DNA of 64,000 bases. Source: Zymobacter palmae (GTDB taxonomy: Bacteria > Pseudomonadota > Gammaproteobacteria > Pseudomonadales > Halomonadaceae). Made by a program: the position numbers and the translations under genes. The DNA lies in NCBI RefSeq assembly GCF_003610015.1, contig NZ_AP018933.1, positions 2,700,035 to 2,764,034 on the forward strand, read 5' to 3'. How positions within the stretch are numbered: position 1 is the first letter of the stretch; each line of letters starts with the position of its first letter. The notes beneath the pieces are model-generated. The model was not told where the DNA came from and did no database searches. It saw nothing but the letters and a program-made list of their open reading frames with translations. Shown here piece after piece: positions 8,861 to 18,419 of this stretch.

Positions 8861-9991
8861 TCAGGCTCCTGGTTGCTGCTGTGCGTGGCGGCGTTCCACA
8901 GCCTGCTGCCATTGCTGGAGCACGCCGGTCACTTCGGGAAGATCGGGACGGATCGACTGCTGCGAAAGCGCATTGATGCGATCGATCACGCCCTTCACAC
9001 GCGCATCATCCTGCGGGAAGTAGCGCTGCAGCGTTTCGGTCGCGCTCTGCAGCGCATGGGTATAGACGGTCGGCGACTGATTCAACAGCCCCATCTGCGC
9101 TTCGGAGAATGTCATTCGCAGATGTTCGCGGATCGCACTTTCCTGCTCTGGCATTAGCAGCTCATTCAAGGCCTGATCGTTGTAGCGCACCACCACCAAC
9201 TCTTTCATCTCATGCCCAACACGCGACAGCTGGCGCTTCCACCAGCTGGACTGAGGCGCATCGGCAGCAGCCTGTTCGGCCTGCTGGTGTTCGGGGGTCA
9301 TCGACGCCAAACTCTGCGACATCGACAGCCCATCCAGCGCATGCGATTCAGCGGCCAGTTGCAGATAAAGGCCATCAACATCCGGCGCACTGACGTTGTT
9401 CAGCGCCGCCATGGCGGACTGGATGCTTTCACGTACGGGCAGGAAAACCGGATCATTCAGTTCGGTGATCCGCTGATCGGCACTTTTCAGCAGCTCCAGC
9501 GTGCCACGGATATCGCGGTTGAGGGCCAGCCGCTGAAGCGCCATGCGCAACTGGTAGTCGATCTCGACATAGCGTCCATCGGCGGTACGGTGATCGTCCA
9601 GCCGCTTCTGCACAGCACTGATGCGCTCATCGACGCCCTGAAACTGCGCTTGCAGCGGCGATACGGCCTGATCCAGCGCGCTCTGTGCAAGGCTGTTCTT
9701 CTTGAGAGCGCTCAGTTCACTGCCGAGCTGTTCCAGCTGCCCTTGAGTCGTGCTGATCTGATAGAACGACCAGCCAAGGCCGCCCAGCAACAGCAACGCG
9801 ACGATGCCCGCCCCCCACACCCACGGTGGCTGGCGGCGCGTGCGGACGTCATCCCGTGCGGAGACGGTATCCGCCACATCGTTGTCGGCCACGTCGTGCG
9901 GCACAGCCTCGACGGTGGTTTCTTCTGAGGGCGTGTCACTCACGTCGTGCTTAACCTCGTCATCCTTGCCTGAGTCATGCTGTCGTGTCAT
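8861..9991 (-). CDS. hemX: HemX-family membrane protein (putative uroporphyrinogen-III C-methyltransferase)
   Basis: HemX is the third protein of the gammaproteobacterial hem operon. Databases often call it uroporphyrinogen-III methyltransferase, although the canonical SAM-binding domain is not present. The 376-residue product has a highly acidic N-terminal cytoplasmic segment (1-50), one membrane helix (about 57-76), a coiled coil rich in Q and L (about 80-135), and a helical periplasmic domain. Its ATG overlaps the hemD stop codon by 4 nt (ATGA), so translation is coupled. The biochemical function is unresolved for the family. Confidence 0.9.
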   Translation of the reverse strand: MTRQHDSGKDDEVKHDVSDTPSEETTVEAVPHDVADNDVADTVSARDDVRTRRQPPWVWGAGIVALLLLGGLGWSFYQISTTQGQLEQLGSELSALKKNSLAQSALDQAVSPLQAQFQGVDERISAVQKRLDDHRTADGRYVEIDYQLRMALQRLALNRDIRGTLELLKSADQRITELNDPVFLPVRESIQSAMAALNNVSAPDVDGLYLQLAAESHALDGLSMSQSLASMTPEHQQAEQAAADAPQSSWWKRQLSRVGHEMKELVVVRYNDQALNELLMPEQESAIREHLRMTFSEAQMGLLNQSPTVYTHALQSATETLQRYFPQDDARVKGVIDRINALSQQSIRPDLPEVTGVLQQWQQAVERRHAQQQPGA

Positions 9992-10884
9992 GAGTCGCTT
10001 GCCTTGTCGCTGTCGGGTGCATCGTCCTGCTGCACCTCATCATTCCCGAAATCATCGTCGATCTGTCGATCATCTGCGTCATCCGCATCGGCGGTGTCGC
10101 AGTGTGCGGCCCGGCGCACCATCGCACTGGCCAGTGCGCCTGGGGTCGCATCGCGTGCGATCACGATGCGCTGATATCCTTGTTCCGCGGCGTGCTCGGC
10201 CAGTCGGCGGCTAGAGACAATCAGCGGACGTCGGAACGCTATGGCCCCGCACCAGTCCTTCAGATGGTCGAGCTGCTCTCGGCTGGTCACGATCATGGCC
10301 GCATAGTTGCCCGCTTCCAGATAGCGCTGCCCCTCAAAGGTGGGGTTGTGCAGATTGCGCTCGTACAGCGGCAAGATGTTCACCTCTCCCCCGCGAGCGC
10401 GCAGCGTCTCTTCTAGCAGCGGGCGACCGCCATGACCGCTGACGATCAGAATCTGCTGCCCTGTCATGTCCTGAAACTCGGGCAGTGCCAGCAAGGCTTC
10501 ACTGGCGCTGGTACCTTCTTCTTCGTTGTCCGGCTCGGGCGCCAATGAGGTGCGACCGAAGTGTTCCGCGATCAACTCTTGTGTGCTGCTGCCCGTTGCC
10601 GCCCAATGCACACCAGCGCGACACAGGCGGTGACCGCGATCGCCCACCTCTTCAGCCCAGCGCGTTACAGCGGTCGGGCTGATACAGATAACCCAGTCCG
10701 GCGGTTGGCGGCACCAGCGCAACACGTCTTCTGGATCAGGCGTCACCGGGTCGAGGGTCATCACGCCAAGCATAACCGTAGCATAGCCGTGATTGGCCAG
10801 TGCTTCCTCAAGCAACTGCGCTCTCGCTCCCGGGCGCGCAATAAGTACCGGTCGACGAATCTGGAAATCGACTGCCTCAGTCAT
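9988..10884 (-). CDS. hemD: Uroporphyrinogen-III synthase HemD with acidic C-terminal tail
   Basis: HemD cyclises hydroxymethylbilane, with inversion of ring D, to uroporphyrinogen III, the branch point for heme, siroheme and corrinoids. The 298-residue product has the bilobed pattern of the family with the weakly conserved RP..A...L, SP.AV and ITSREQL-like (VTSREQLDHL) motifs. About 38 extra residues at the C-terminus are almost entirely acidic (D/E rich) and lie beyond the usual domain end at about residue 258. A ribosome binding site AGAGGGG precedes the ATG at 10884. It is coupled to hemX and 80 bp downstream of hemC. Confidence 0.93.
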   Translation of the reverse strand: MTEAVDFQIRRPVLIARPGARAQLLEEALANHGYATVMLGVMTLDPVTPDPEDVLRWCRQPPDWVICISPTAVTRWAEEVGDRGHRLCRAGVHWAATGSSTQELIAEHFGRTSLAPEPDNEEEGTSASEALLALPEFQDMTGQQILIVSGHGGRPLLEETLRARGGEVNILPLYERNLHNPTFEGQRYLEAGNYAAMIVTSREQLDHLKDWCGAIAFRRPLIVSSRRLAEHAAEQGYQRIVIARDATPGALASAMVRRAAHCDTADADDADDRQIDDDFGNDEVQQDDAPDSDKASDS

Positions 10885-10963
10885 GACAACCCCCTCTTGC
10901 CCGGCACCAGGCTAACATTCCGGCTGCCCAGCACCTTTCATGTGATCGTTACGGGTCTCGCGG

Positions 10964-11920
10964 TTATTGATGGTCCGCATAGACCCTCAACAGGATGTCC
11001 CCGGCTCCCTGTGCCAACAGACCTTCCGCAACGGCACGCCCCAGCGCTTCCGGCTGGTCAGCAGGGCCACTGCGCTCTTCACGTACCACGACATCGCCTT
11101 TGGGCGTACCGACGAGGGCTCGCAACCACAGCGTGCGGCCTTCATCCGTTAGCCGTGCATAACCGCCGATCGGCACCTGACAGCCGCCGTCCAGACGTGT
11201 ATTCATCGCACGTTCGGCCAGCACACAGCGGGTGGTGTCGCGGTCGCGCAGTACGCTCAACATCTCGTTGAGTTCGACATCGTCTAGGCGACTTTCGATC
11301 CCCAGCGCCCCCTGGCCGCAGGCAGGCAACATCAGTTCCGGCGCCAGTTCTTGGGTGATGCGGTCGCCCAGCCCTAGGCGTTTCAGACCCGAGGCGGCCA
11401 AAATGATGGCATCGAATGTACCATCATCCAGTCGACTCAAACGGGTCTGAACGCTACCTCGCAGGCTGTCGATCTTCAGGTCAGGACGCGCTTCCAAAAG
11501 CTGAAGGCGACGGCGCAGGCTCGATGTACCGACGCGCGCACCTTCCGGCAGCGTATCCAGCGAAGTGTAGTGCTGCGCGATAAGGGCATCGGTCGGAGTT
11601 TCACGGGCCAGTACGGCGGTCAGCCCTAACCCGTCGGGAAACGCCATGGGAACATCCTTCATGGAATGAACGGCCAAATCAGCCCTTCCGTCCAGTAACG
11701 CTTCTTCCAGTTCCTTGACGAACAGTCCTTTTCCACCAATTTTGGCGAGCGGCGCGTCCAGTATCCGGTCACCGCGCGTCGACAGGCCAATCAGTTCGAT
11801 ACGGCATGCGGGGAACCGGGCCTCGAGGAGGGCTTTGACGTGCTCCGCCTGCCAGAGTGCCAGCGGGCTTTTGCGGGTTGCGATACGCAGAATTTCTCGG
11901 GTCACAGGCTCACCGTTCAC
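10964..11920 (-). CDS. hemC: Porphobilinogen deaminase (hydroxymethylbilane synthase) HemC
   Basis: HemC polymerises four porphobilinogen units into hydroxymethylbilane using a covalent dipyrromethane cofactor. The product shows the signature start [15 protein letters not shown], the catalytic-lobe stretch HSMKDVP, GTSSLRR, and the cofactor-carrying cysteine in [11 protein letters not shown] near residue 245. The start is uncertain: the frame opens with GTG at 11920 (318 residues), and a second GTG at 11905 would remove five residues; neither has a strong ribosome binding site. It heads the hemCDXY operon and is divergent from argH. Confidence 0.95.
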   Translation of the reverse strand: MNGEPVTREILRIATRKSPLALWQAEHVKALLEARFPACRIELIGLSTRGDRILDAPLAKIGGKGLFVKELEEALLDGRADLAVHSMKDVPMAFPDGLGLTAVLARETPTDALIAQHYTSLDTLPEGARVGTSSLRRRLQLLEARPDLKIDSLRGSVQTRLSRLDDGTFDAIILAASGLKRLGLGDRITQELAPELMLPACGQGALGIESRLDDVELNEMLSVLRDRDTTRCVLAERAMNTRLDGGCQVPIGGYARLTDEGRTLWLRALVGTPKGDVVVREERSGPADQPEALGRAVAEGLLAQGAGDILLRVYADHQ

Positions 11921-12312
11921 AGCATCTTGGATTTCCGGTACAGCAGAGCATTCTGCTGCCTTTCGGGCATGGTATCATCCTTGGGGATGGGGACCTCTGT
12001 CGTTCAGAGGCAGGCAGCGGGTACATCGCGCCGACTCTGATACACTTTCGAGGATACACTTGCGAGACAGAGGTTACCGTATCACAGGCCGCCATGGCCC
12101 TGTGCCAGAGCGAACGGCTCGACTTGCATCCTGCCAGCGCCACTGACACGATCAGAGGCGTCGGCCAGTCCGCAAGCGTCGTCTGAGCTTCATGGCCCAA
12201 CGACATAACAGCAAGGTGTCGATCTTCGTCCAATCGCGATAGGCCACAATGCGTAGACGACCGGCACCTCATCATCACTCTTTTCGCTATTCTAGCAAGG
12301 AACGCCATTCTC
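11921..12312. other. Divergent hemC/argH intergenic region
   Basis: This 392-base gap must carry the promoters of the hem operon and of argH. I cannot assign hexamers with confidence. It contains the tandem 14-bp repeat at 12039-12066. No coding frame in it looks real. Confidence 0.5.
12039..12066. repeat. Tandem 14-bp direct repeat between hemC and argH
   Basis: Two adjacent 14-bp units (GATACACTTTCGAG and GATACACTTGCGAG) differ at one base. They sit midway between the divergent hemC and argH genes, where a regulator or duplicated promoter element could lie. Confidence 0.6.
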
Positions 12313-13746
12313 ATGACGCAACCCACAGACAAGCCCTGGGGCGGACGTTTCAACGAACCCACCGACGCTTTCGTCGAAGCCTTCACCGCGTCCATCGGTT
12401 TCGACAAGCGCCTCTATCACCACGACATCCGTGGTTCCATCGCGCATGCGACCATGCTGCAGCGAGTGGGCGTTCTGACTAAAGAAGAAGCCGATACCAT
12501 CATCGACGGGCTGCGTGCGATCGAAGCGGAAATCGAAGCCGGTCAGTTCGAATGGTCCGTCTCGCTCGAAGACATCCACATGAACATCGAAGCCCGCCTG
12601 ACCGCGCGCATCGGTAACGTGGGCAAGAAACTGCATACTGGCCGTTCCCGTAACGACCAAGTCGCGACCGACATCCGCCTCTATCTGCGCGACGAAATCG
12701 ATATCGTGGCCGAAGAACTGGCACGGCTGCGCTCTGGCCTGATCGAACTGGCTGCGCGTGAAGCCGACACCATCATGCCGGGCTTCACCCACCTGCAGAC
12801 GGCACAACCGGTCACGTTCGGCCACCATCTGCTGGCGTGGCAGGAAATGATCACCCGCGATCACGAACGCCTGCTAGACTGCCGCAAGCGCGTCAACATC
12901 CTGCCGCTGGGTGCCGCTGCACTGGCCGGTACGACCTACCCGATCGACCGCCACGTCACCGCCGAACTGCTGGGCTTCGAACGCCCGTCCGAGAACTCGC
13001 TGGATGCCGTCAGCGACCGTGACTTCGCCATCGAATTCGCATCGTTCGCCAGCATCCTGCTGATGCACATGTCCCGTATGAGCGAAGAGCTGGTGCTGTG
13101 GACCAGCGCACAGTTCAACTTCATCAACCTGCCAGACCGCTTCTGCACAGGCTCTTCCATCATGCCGCAGAAGAAAAACCCCGACGTACCTGAACTGGTG
13201 CGCGGCAAAACCGGTCGCGTCTATGGCCATCTGATGGGCCTGTTGACGCTGATGAAGTCGCAACCGCTGGCCTACAACAAAGACAACCAAGAAGACAAGG
13301 AACCGCTGTTCGACACCCTCGACACCGTCAAGGGCTGCCTGAAAGCGTTCGCCGACATGGTGCCTGCGCTGGAACCGCGCCGTGACAGCATGTACGAAGC
13401 CGCACGCCGCGGTTATTCCACTGCCACCGATCTGGCCGACTATCTGGTACGCAAAGGCACGCCGTTCCGCGACGCGCATGAAGTGGTCGGTAAGTCCGTG
13501 GCCTATGGTATCGAGCAGGGCAAAGATCTGTCTGAAATGTCGCTGGACGAACTGCGTCAGTTCTCTGACGTGATCGGCGACGATGTTTTCGACGTTCTGA
13601 CCCTCGAAGGTTCCGTCAATGCTCGTAACCACATCGGTGGCACTGCCCCCGATCAGGTTCGCGCGGCAGCACAGCGGGCAAGGGATGCCCTGTCTCGTCT
13701 GACCGCGTCACAGAATGCCCAAGGAGAGGAGTCCCGCCTGTCATGA
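12313..13746 (+). CDS. argH: Argininosuccinate lyase ArgH
   Basis: ArgH performs the last step of arginine synthesis, splitting argininosuccinate into arginine and fumarate. The 477-residue product carries the fumarase/aspartase-superfamily signature [12 protein letters not shown] (about 279-290), containing the flexible catalytic-serine loop, and the conserved GRSRNDQ and HLQTAQP motifs. The ATG at 12313 is preceded by AAGGA. Its stop overlaps the lptM start by 4 nt, tying it to the lysine/peptidoglycan precursor genes downstream. Confidence 0.97.
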   Translation: MTQPTDKPWGGRFNEPTDAFVEAFTASIGFDKRLYHHDIRGSIAHATMLQRVGVLTKEEADTIIDGLRAIEAEIEAGQFEWSVSLEDIHMNIEARLTARIGNVGKKLHTGRSRNDQVATDIRLYLRDEIDIVAEELARLRSGLIELAAREADTIMPGFTHLQTAQPVTFGHHLLAWQEMITRDHERLLDCRKRVNILPLGAAALAGTTYPIDRHVTAELLGFERPSENSLDAVSDRDFAIEFASFASILLMHMSRMSEELVLWTSAQFNFINLPDRFCTGSSIMPQKKNPDVPELVRGKTGRVYGHLMGLLTLMKSQPLAYNKDNQEDKEPLFDTLDTVKGCLKAFADMVPALEPRRDSMYEAARRGYSTATDLADYLVRKGTPFRDAHEVVGKSVAYGIEQGKDLSEMSLDELRQFSDVIGDDVFDVLTLEGSVNARNHIGGTAPDQVRAAAQRARDALSRLTASQNAQGEESRLS

Positions 13747-14216
13747 ACACTCGCGCCCTTGCGCCGCTGACGGCGGCGCTGGTCATGCTGACCACGCTTG
13801 CAGGCTGTGGCCAGACCGGCCCGCTTTATATGCCTGATGATCAGACCGCTCGTACCAAATACGATCCGGCCAACGATTATCAGCTGCCGGCCGCTACACC
13901 TGACAACGCTCAGGAAGCACCGAAGACCACCGCACCGTCAGCGTCCAGCTCACCGGTTCCGGCCCGTTCGCATGAAGAACGTCCGGCGGCGCCGGCAGTG
14001 ACGACACCGATTGCGCACAAGGGCGCCGTTCAGGCAGCACCGACTCCAGAGGTCGCACCGCAGCCGCAGACAAGGCCGCAGGTTCAGCCTGTACGCCCGC
14101 AACCCAGCGCACAGGCGCCTGCACCGACACCTGCCCCAGCGGTGCCGACCGTCTCTCCGGCGAAGAAATGGTCCAACATCGAATGGACACCCTACCGTGC
14201 AGGGGTTGATCAATGA
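13743..14216 (+). CDS. lptM: LptM-type outer-membrane lipoprotein
   Basis: This is a small lipoprotein of the LptM/YifL class, which in E. coli associates with the LptDE lipopolysaccharide translocon and aids LptD oxidation. The signal peptide ends in the lipobox LAGC, with C22 as acylation site, followed directly by the family motif GQTGPLY. The rest of the 157 residues is a proline/alanine/threonine-rich, low-complexity tail, making it more than twice the length of E. coli YifL. The ATG overlaps the argH stop, and the 3' end overlaps the lysA start, so translation of all three is probably coupled. The family assignment rests on the N-terminal motif and location. Confidence 0.85.
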   Translation: MNTRALAPLTAALVMLTTLAGCGQTGPLYMPDDQTARTKYDPANDYQLPAATPDNAQEAPKTTAPSASSSPVPARSHEERPAAPAVTTPIAHKGAVQAAPTPEVAPQPQTRPQVQPVRPQPSAQAPAPTPAPAVPTVSPAKKWSNIEWTPYRAGVDQ

Positions 14217-15487
14217 CGAATCCGTTCGTACGCCGTGATGGCGTACTGCATGCCGAAGCGGTCGACCTGACAGAGGTCGCCCGCATTCACGGCACGCCAT
14301 GCTATGTGTACTCCCGGCAGGCCTTCACCGAACACTTCAACGCCTACCAGCAGGCCTTCGCCGCTCAGAAGGCGCTGGTCTGTTACGCGCTCAAGGCCAA
14401 CGGCAATCTGGCCGTACTGAATTTGCTGGCCCGCCTCGGCGCAGGCTTCGACATCGTGTCAGTCGGTGAGCTCGAACGTGTGCTGGCCGCGGGCGGCGAT
14501 GCTTCCCGCGTCGTCTTCTCCGGCGTTGCTAAGCGCGAAGACGAAATGGCCCGCGCGCTGTCAGCGGGCATTAAATGCTTCAACATCGAATCCGTGCCCG
14601 AGCTGGATCGCCTCAACACGGTGGCGGCTCGGCTGGGCAAGCGCGCACCGATCTCACTGCGCGTCAATCCAGATGTCGATGCGAACACTCACCCGTATAT
14701 TTCCACGGGATTGAAGGACAACAAATTCGGCATTGCGATCGAAGATGCCGAAGCGGCATACCTGCATGCGCAGTCGCTGTCGCACCTTGATATCGTCGGC
14801 GTCGACTGCCATATCGGTTCTCAGCTAACAACGCTGACACCATTCCTCGACGCGCTCGACCGCGTGATTGTGCTGATCGGCAAGCTGGCCGCTCAGGGCA
14901 TCACCCTGAAACACATCGACCTAGGCGGCGGCGTAGGCGTCGACTATCAGGGTGAGGTGCCTCCGTCGCTGATCGAGTACGCAGCGGAAGTACGCCGCCG
15001 CCTCGACGCGCACGACTACACCCGTTCGCTCAGCGTGATCCTTGAACCGGGCCGCTCCATTGCGGCCAATGCAGGGATCCTGCTGACGCAGGTCGAGTTC
15101 GTGAAACTGTCGGATGCCAAGGCATTTGCGATCGTTGATGCGGGAATGAATGATCTGATCCGCCCGTCGCTATATCAGGCGTGGCAGCGCATCGAGCGCG
15201 TAGATGAACAAGACGATGGCAAAGCACGCACGCAGGCCTCGTTCGACATCGTCGGCCCAGTCTGCGAATCCGGCGACTTTCTCGGCAAGGAGCGCGAGCT
15301 GTCGCTGGCCGCAGGCGATCTGCTGGCCGTGTTCTCAGCCGGTGCCTACGGGTTCACCATGGCCTCGAACTACAACGCTCGCCCCCGCCCAGCCGAGCTG
15401 ATGGTCGACGGCAATGCGTGTCACGTCGTGCGCGAACGCGAAACCATCGCCTCGCTGTGGCACGGAGAGCACTGCCTACCTCACTGA
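14213..15487 (+). CDS. lysA: Diaminopimelate decarboxylase LysA
   Basis: LysA decarboxylates meso-diaminopimelate to lysine, the last step of lysine synthesis. The 424-residue product is a fold-type III PLP enzyme: K61 in CYALKANGN forms the Schiff base, DCHIGSQ contributes to substrate binding, the glycine loop HIDLGGGVG and EPGRS bind the phosphate of PLP, and VCESGDFL contributes the catalytic cysteine from the partner subunit. The ATG overlaps the lptM stop (ATGA). The order lptM-lysA-dapF-xerC is standard in pseudomonads and relatives. Confidence 0.97.
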   Translation: MTNPFVRRDGVLHAEAVDLTEVARIHGTPCYVYSRQAFTEHFNAYQQAFAAQKALVCYALKANGNLAVLNLLARLGAGFDIVSVGELERVLAAGGDASRVVFSGVAKREDEMARALSAGIKCFNIESVPELDRLNTVAARLGKRAPISLRVNPDVDANTHPYISTGLKDNKFGIAIEDAEAAYLHAQSLSHLDIVGVDCHIGSQLTTLTPFLDALDRVIVLIGKLAAQGITLKHIDLGGGVGVDYQGEVPPSLIEYAAEVRRRLDAHDYTRSLSVILEPGRSIAANAGILLTQVEFVKLSDAKAFAIVDAGMNDLIRPSLYQAWQRIERVDEQDDGKARTQASFDIVGPVCESGDFLGKERELSLAAGDLLAVFSAGAYGFTMASNYNARPRPAELMVDGNACHVVRERETIASLWHGEHCLPH

Positions 15488-15603
15488 CGGTAGACGTGTA
15501 GAAACACAACAGCGGAGTGACTGTCGGTCGCTTCGCTGTTGCCATATGATCCTCTCGAATCGTCTGCGGCCTTTGCGCCATTGTCTACTGTCCGGAGCAC
15601 AAG

Positions 15604-16455
15604 ATGCTGCTGAATTTCACCAAAATGCACGGCCTGGGCAACGACTTCATGGTCGTTGACGGCATCACCCAACGGGTGCGCCTGACCACCGAACAGATCG
15701 GCGAACTGTCCGACCGCCACACCGGCGTCGGCTTCGACCAACTGCTGCTGGTTGAGCCTCCGCGCCACCCCGATATGGATTTTCGCTACCGCATCTTCAA
15801 CGCGGACGGCAGCGAAGTCGAAAACTGCGGCAACGGTGCGCGCTGCTTTGCCCGCTTCGTGCGCGACAAGCAGCTCACCCGCAAACGCACGCTCAATGTT
15901 GAGACAGCCGGTGGCCCGCTGACGCTGATCGTCACTCAAAACCAGCAGGTACGCGTCGATATGGGCAGCCCGCGCTTTGCCCCCGACAGTCTGCCGTTCA
16001 TCGCCGATGAAGATGCCTTGGTCCATACTTTAGCGCTACCGGCGACAACCGCAGGACTGACACAGGTCGATGTCAGCGTCGTGTCGATGGGCAACCCGCA
16101 TGCGGTACTGCTGGTTGATGATGTTGAACAGGCCCCCGTCGAAGCGCTCGGTCCCGTCTTGGAATCGCACGAACGCTTCCCGCGTCGCGTCAACGTCGGT
16201 TTCATGCAGATCAAGAACCGCAGCCGTATCGACCTGCGCGTCTTCGAACGTGGCACGGGCGAAACGCGTGCCTGCGGTACCGGTGCCTGCGCGGCCGTTG
16301 CGTCGGGCATTCGGCGCGGATTGCTAGACACGCGCACCAAAGTACGTCTGCCGGGTGGCACGCTGACCATTGAATGGAGTGGTCATCCTGACGAGTCACT
16401 GTTCATGACCGGCCCCGTCGCAACAGTGTTCGAAGGCCGTATCGAACTTGAGTGA
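15604..16455 (+). CDS. dapF: Diaminopimelate epimerase DapF
   Basis: DapF interconverts LL- and meso-diaminopimelate for lysine and peptidoglycan synthesis. The 283-residue product begins with the typical [11 protein letters not shown] and carries the two catalytic cysteines in ENCGNGARC (C75) and RACGTGAC (C224). A GGAG ribosome binding site precedes the ATG at 15604. xerC begins only 16 bp after its stop; the DUF484 gene usually found between dapF and xerC in gammaproteobacteria is not here. Confidence 0.97.
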   Translation: MLLNFTKMHGLGNDFMVVDGITQRVRLTTEQIGELSDRHTGVGFDQLLLVEPPRHPDMDFRYRIFNADGSEVENCGNGARCFARFVRDKQLTRKRTLNVETAGGPLTLIVTQNQQVRVDMGSPRFAPDSLPFIADEDALVHTLALPATTAGLTQVDVSVVSMGNPHAVLLVDDVEQAPVEALGPVLESHERFPRRVNVGFMQIKNRSRIDLRVFERGTGETRACGTGACAAVASGIRRGLLDTRTKVRLPGGTLTIEWSGHPDESLFMTGPVATVFEGRIELE

Positions 16456-16471
16456 ATGAGGAAGGGACACC

Positions 16472-17380
16472 ATGACTGCGCCGCTACAGCCCATCGTTGA
16501 TGAGCTACTGCACGGGCTAGCCTCACGCCGAAGCCCTGCCACGCTGGACGCCTATCGCCGTGACTTAGCGCATTTCATGGGGTTTCTGACCAAGGCAGTG
16601 GCACCTGATGTGCCACAGGCCACGCATTTCTCGACCGGGCTACTGCGCCGCTATTTGGCCAGCGAACGCACCCGTGGCCTGTCGGCCCGCACGCTCGCGC
16701 GGCGACAGGCCGCGCTACGCCAGCTTGGGGATCAGTTGCTGTCGGCACAGTTGATCGACAGCAACCCCGCACGCCTGTTGGATACACCCCGCCAACCACA
16801 GCATCTGCCCCATCCGGTAGACGTTGACCTGCTCAACCGCATGCTCGACGAGCCACATGATGGTTCGCCACTGGGCTTCCGCGATCAAGCCATGCTGGAG
16901 CTGTTTTACTCATCAGGGCTGCGACTGGCCGAACTGGCTTCGCTTGATCTCGGCGACCTTCAGGCCCAGCGCGTACGCGTGATCGGGAAAGGCAACAAGC
17001 CGCGCCAGGTGCCCGTTGGCCGCAAGGCTGCGCAGGCGTTGAAAGATTGGCTGGGCATCCGTTCGACGTTCACCACAGCAGAGGAGCATGCACTGTTTGT
17101 GAGCCAGCAAGGTACTCGCCTCGGTCACCGTGCGATCCAGAAGCGGCTTGATCTCGTGGCGCGCGAGCGTGGGCTGCCCGAGCATCTTCACCCCCACCGC
17201 TTACGCCACTCGTTCGCTACCCACCTGCTGGAATCCAGCCACGACCTGCGCGCCATTCAGGAACTGCTAGGGCATGCTCAGCTTGCGACGACGCAGGTCT
17301 ATACCCAGCTCGACTGGCAACAACTGGCTGAAAGCTACGACCAAGCCCACCCTCGCGCTCACCGCAAGCGCTCGCCGTGA
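16472..17380 (+). CDS. xerC: Tyrosine recombinase XerC
   Basis: XerC acts with XerD at the dif site to resolve chromosome dimers. The 302-residue product has an N-terminal SAM-like core-binding domain (to about 110) and the catalytic domain with Arg in SSGLRLAEL (about 151), Lys in VIGKGNK, HPHRLRHS (about 241-248), LLGHA, and the nucleophile Tyr in TTQVYTQ (about 277). A GAGGAAGG ribosome binding site precedes the ATG. It is the last gene of the argH-xerC unit. Its location next to dapF distinguishes it from XerD and from integrases of mobile elements. Confidence 0.95.
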   Translation: MTAPLQPIVDELLHGLASRRSPATLDAYRRDLAHFMGFLTKAVAPDVPQATHFSTGLLRRYLASERTRGLSARTLARRQAALRQLGDQLLSAQLIDSNPARLLDTPRQPQHLPHPVDVDLLNRMLDEPHDGSPLGFRDQAMLELFYSSGLRLAELASLDLGDLQAQRVRVIGKGNKPRQVPVGRKAAQALKDWLGIRSTFTTAEEHALFVSQQGTRLGHRAIQKRLDLVARERGLPEHLHPHRLRHSFATHLLESSHDLRAIQELLGHAQLATTQVYTQLDWQQLAESYDQAHPRAHRKRSP

Positions 17381-17399
17381 CGGCCTAAGTACTCACCGT

Positions 17400-18344
17400 C
17401 TAGCGCAACTGTCCCTGCTCAAACGCCCACATGACCTGCTCGCCCTCACGGCGAAGGCGCCCGACACCACTGTCGCCAAAGTGCGTGGTGAAGATTAGTG
17501 CCTCGTGGGCCTCGGCATAGGCCATCATGCGCTGCCGTGACTGCGTCGCGGCCGGTAGGAACTCGCAATAGCGCGAATTGACCTCTGGGTGAAGCACCTG
17601 CACGGGGTGATGCATAACATCCCCCCAAAACAACGCCGTCTGCCCCTGCGACGTCACTGAAATCGAGGCATGATCAGCACTGTGGCCGGGGGACGCGTGA
17701 AACGTGAAGCCCATCACGTTCTCTCCCATCGCAATAGGGTCAGCCAACCCAGCATCGACCACCGGCAACACGCTGTCCTCGAACACACCGCCTCGCGGGA
17801 AGTGATGGGGCTGTCCCATTCCAAAGGCGTCAATCGTCTGCTGCACGCGCGCCGTATCGTTCGCACTCAGCGCCGCGTTGTAGTCGAACTCTCGCTGAGA
17901 GAAAACATAGCGAGCCCGCGGGAACGTAGGCTGCCAGCGGCCATCGCGCAGTGCCGTATTCCACCCCACATGATCAGCATGCAGGTGCGTCGCCAGTACA
18001 AGATCAACATCATCAGGCGTCACTCCGGCTTCACGCAGATAGGCCAGAAACGGCGTCTGCAAATGATCGAACATCGGCGCACCGGGGCGGTTCTTGTCAT
18101 TGCCCGACCCCGTGTCGATCAGCACCGTATGAGTGGGTGTCTGCACCAACCACGAGTGGATGCTCTGACGCAGCCGCTGATGTTCGGCATCGTAGGACGC
18201 GTCACCCCAGTGAGCAACGTCGCGCGCCAACACCGCGGCATCGTCATAGGGGAACAGGGTGCCGATATCGGCAAAGTCCATCTGCTGTTCGGGAATACGC
18301 GTGACGGTCAGGTCACCGACGCGAAAGGTCATCAAGGGCTGCAT
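17400..18344 (-). CDS. MBL-fold metallo-hydrolase
   Basis: This is a 314-residue metallo-beta-lactamase-superfamily enzyme. The dinuclear zinc motif HLHADHVGW is followed by the other ligands in SPGHSADH, WGDVMHHP and TTHFGDSG. No signal peptide is visible. Relatives include lactonases and other hydrolases, and the substrate cannot be deduced. It is divergent from the LysR-type regulator, which probably controls it. The start is ATG at 18344, with an alternative ATG four codons later. Confidence 0.85.
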   Translation of the reverse strand: MQPLMTFRVGDLTVTRIPEQQMDFADIGTLFPYDDAAVLARDVAHWGDASYDAEHQRLRQSIHSWLVQTPTHTVLIDTGSGNDKNRPGAPMFDHLQTPFLAYLREAGVTPDDVDLVLATHLHADHVGWNTALRDGRWQPTFPRARYVFSQREFDYNAALSANDTARVQQTIDAFGMGQPHHFPRGGVFEDSVLPVVDAGLADPIAMGENVMGFTFHASPGHSADHASISVTSQGQTALFWGDVMHHPVQVLHPEVNSRYCEFLPAATQSRQRMMAYAEAHEALIFTTHFGDSGVGRLRREGEQVMWAFEQGQLR

Positions 18345-18419
18345 AGCGGTCTCTCGGGTTGACGGTCGTTACAGGGGAGCGTATTCCATGTCCTATCATT
18401 TTTGAAATCGATGCGAAAC

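Noticed and set aside
12874-13632. Long open frame antisense to argH
   Set aside because: It mirrors the codon structure of argH in a high-GC gene and gives a low-complexity, H/Q/R-rich product without ribosome binding site or family match.
16472-17380. xerC as an integrase of a mobile element
   Set aside because: It is in the standard dapF-xerC operon, has the normal length, and is not next to foreign DNA.
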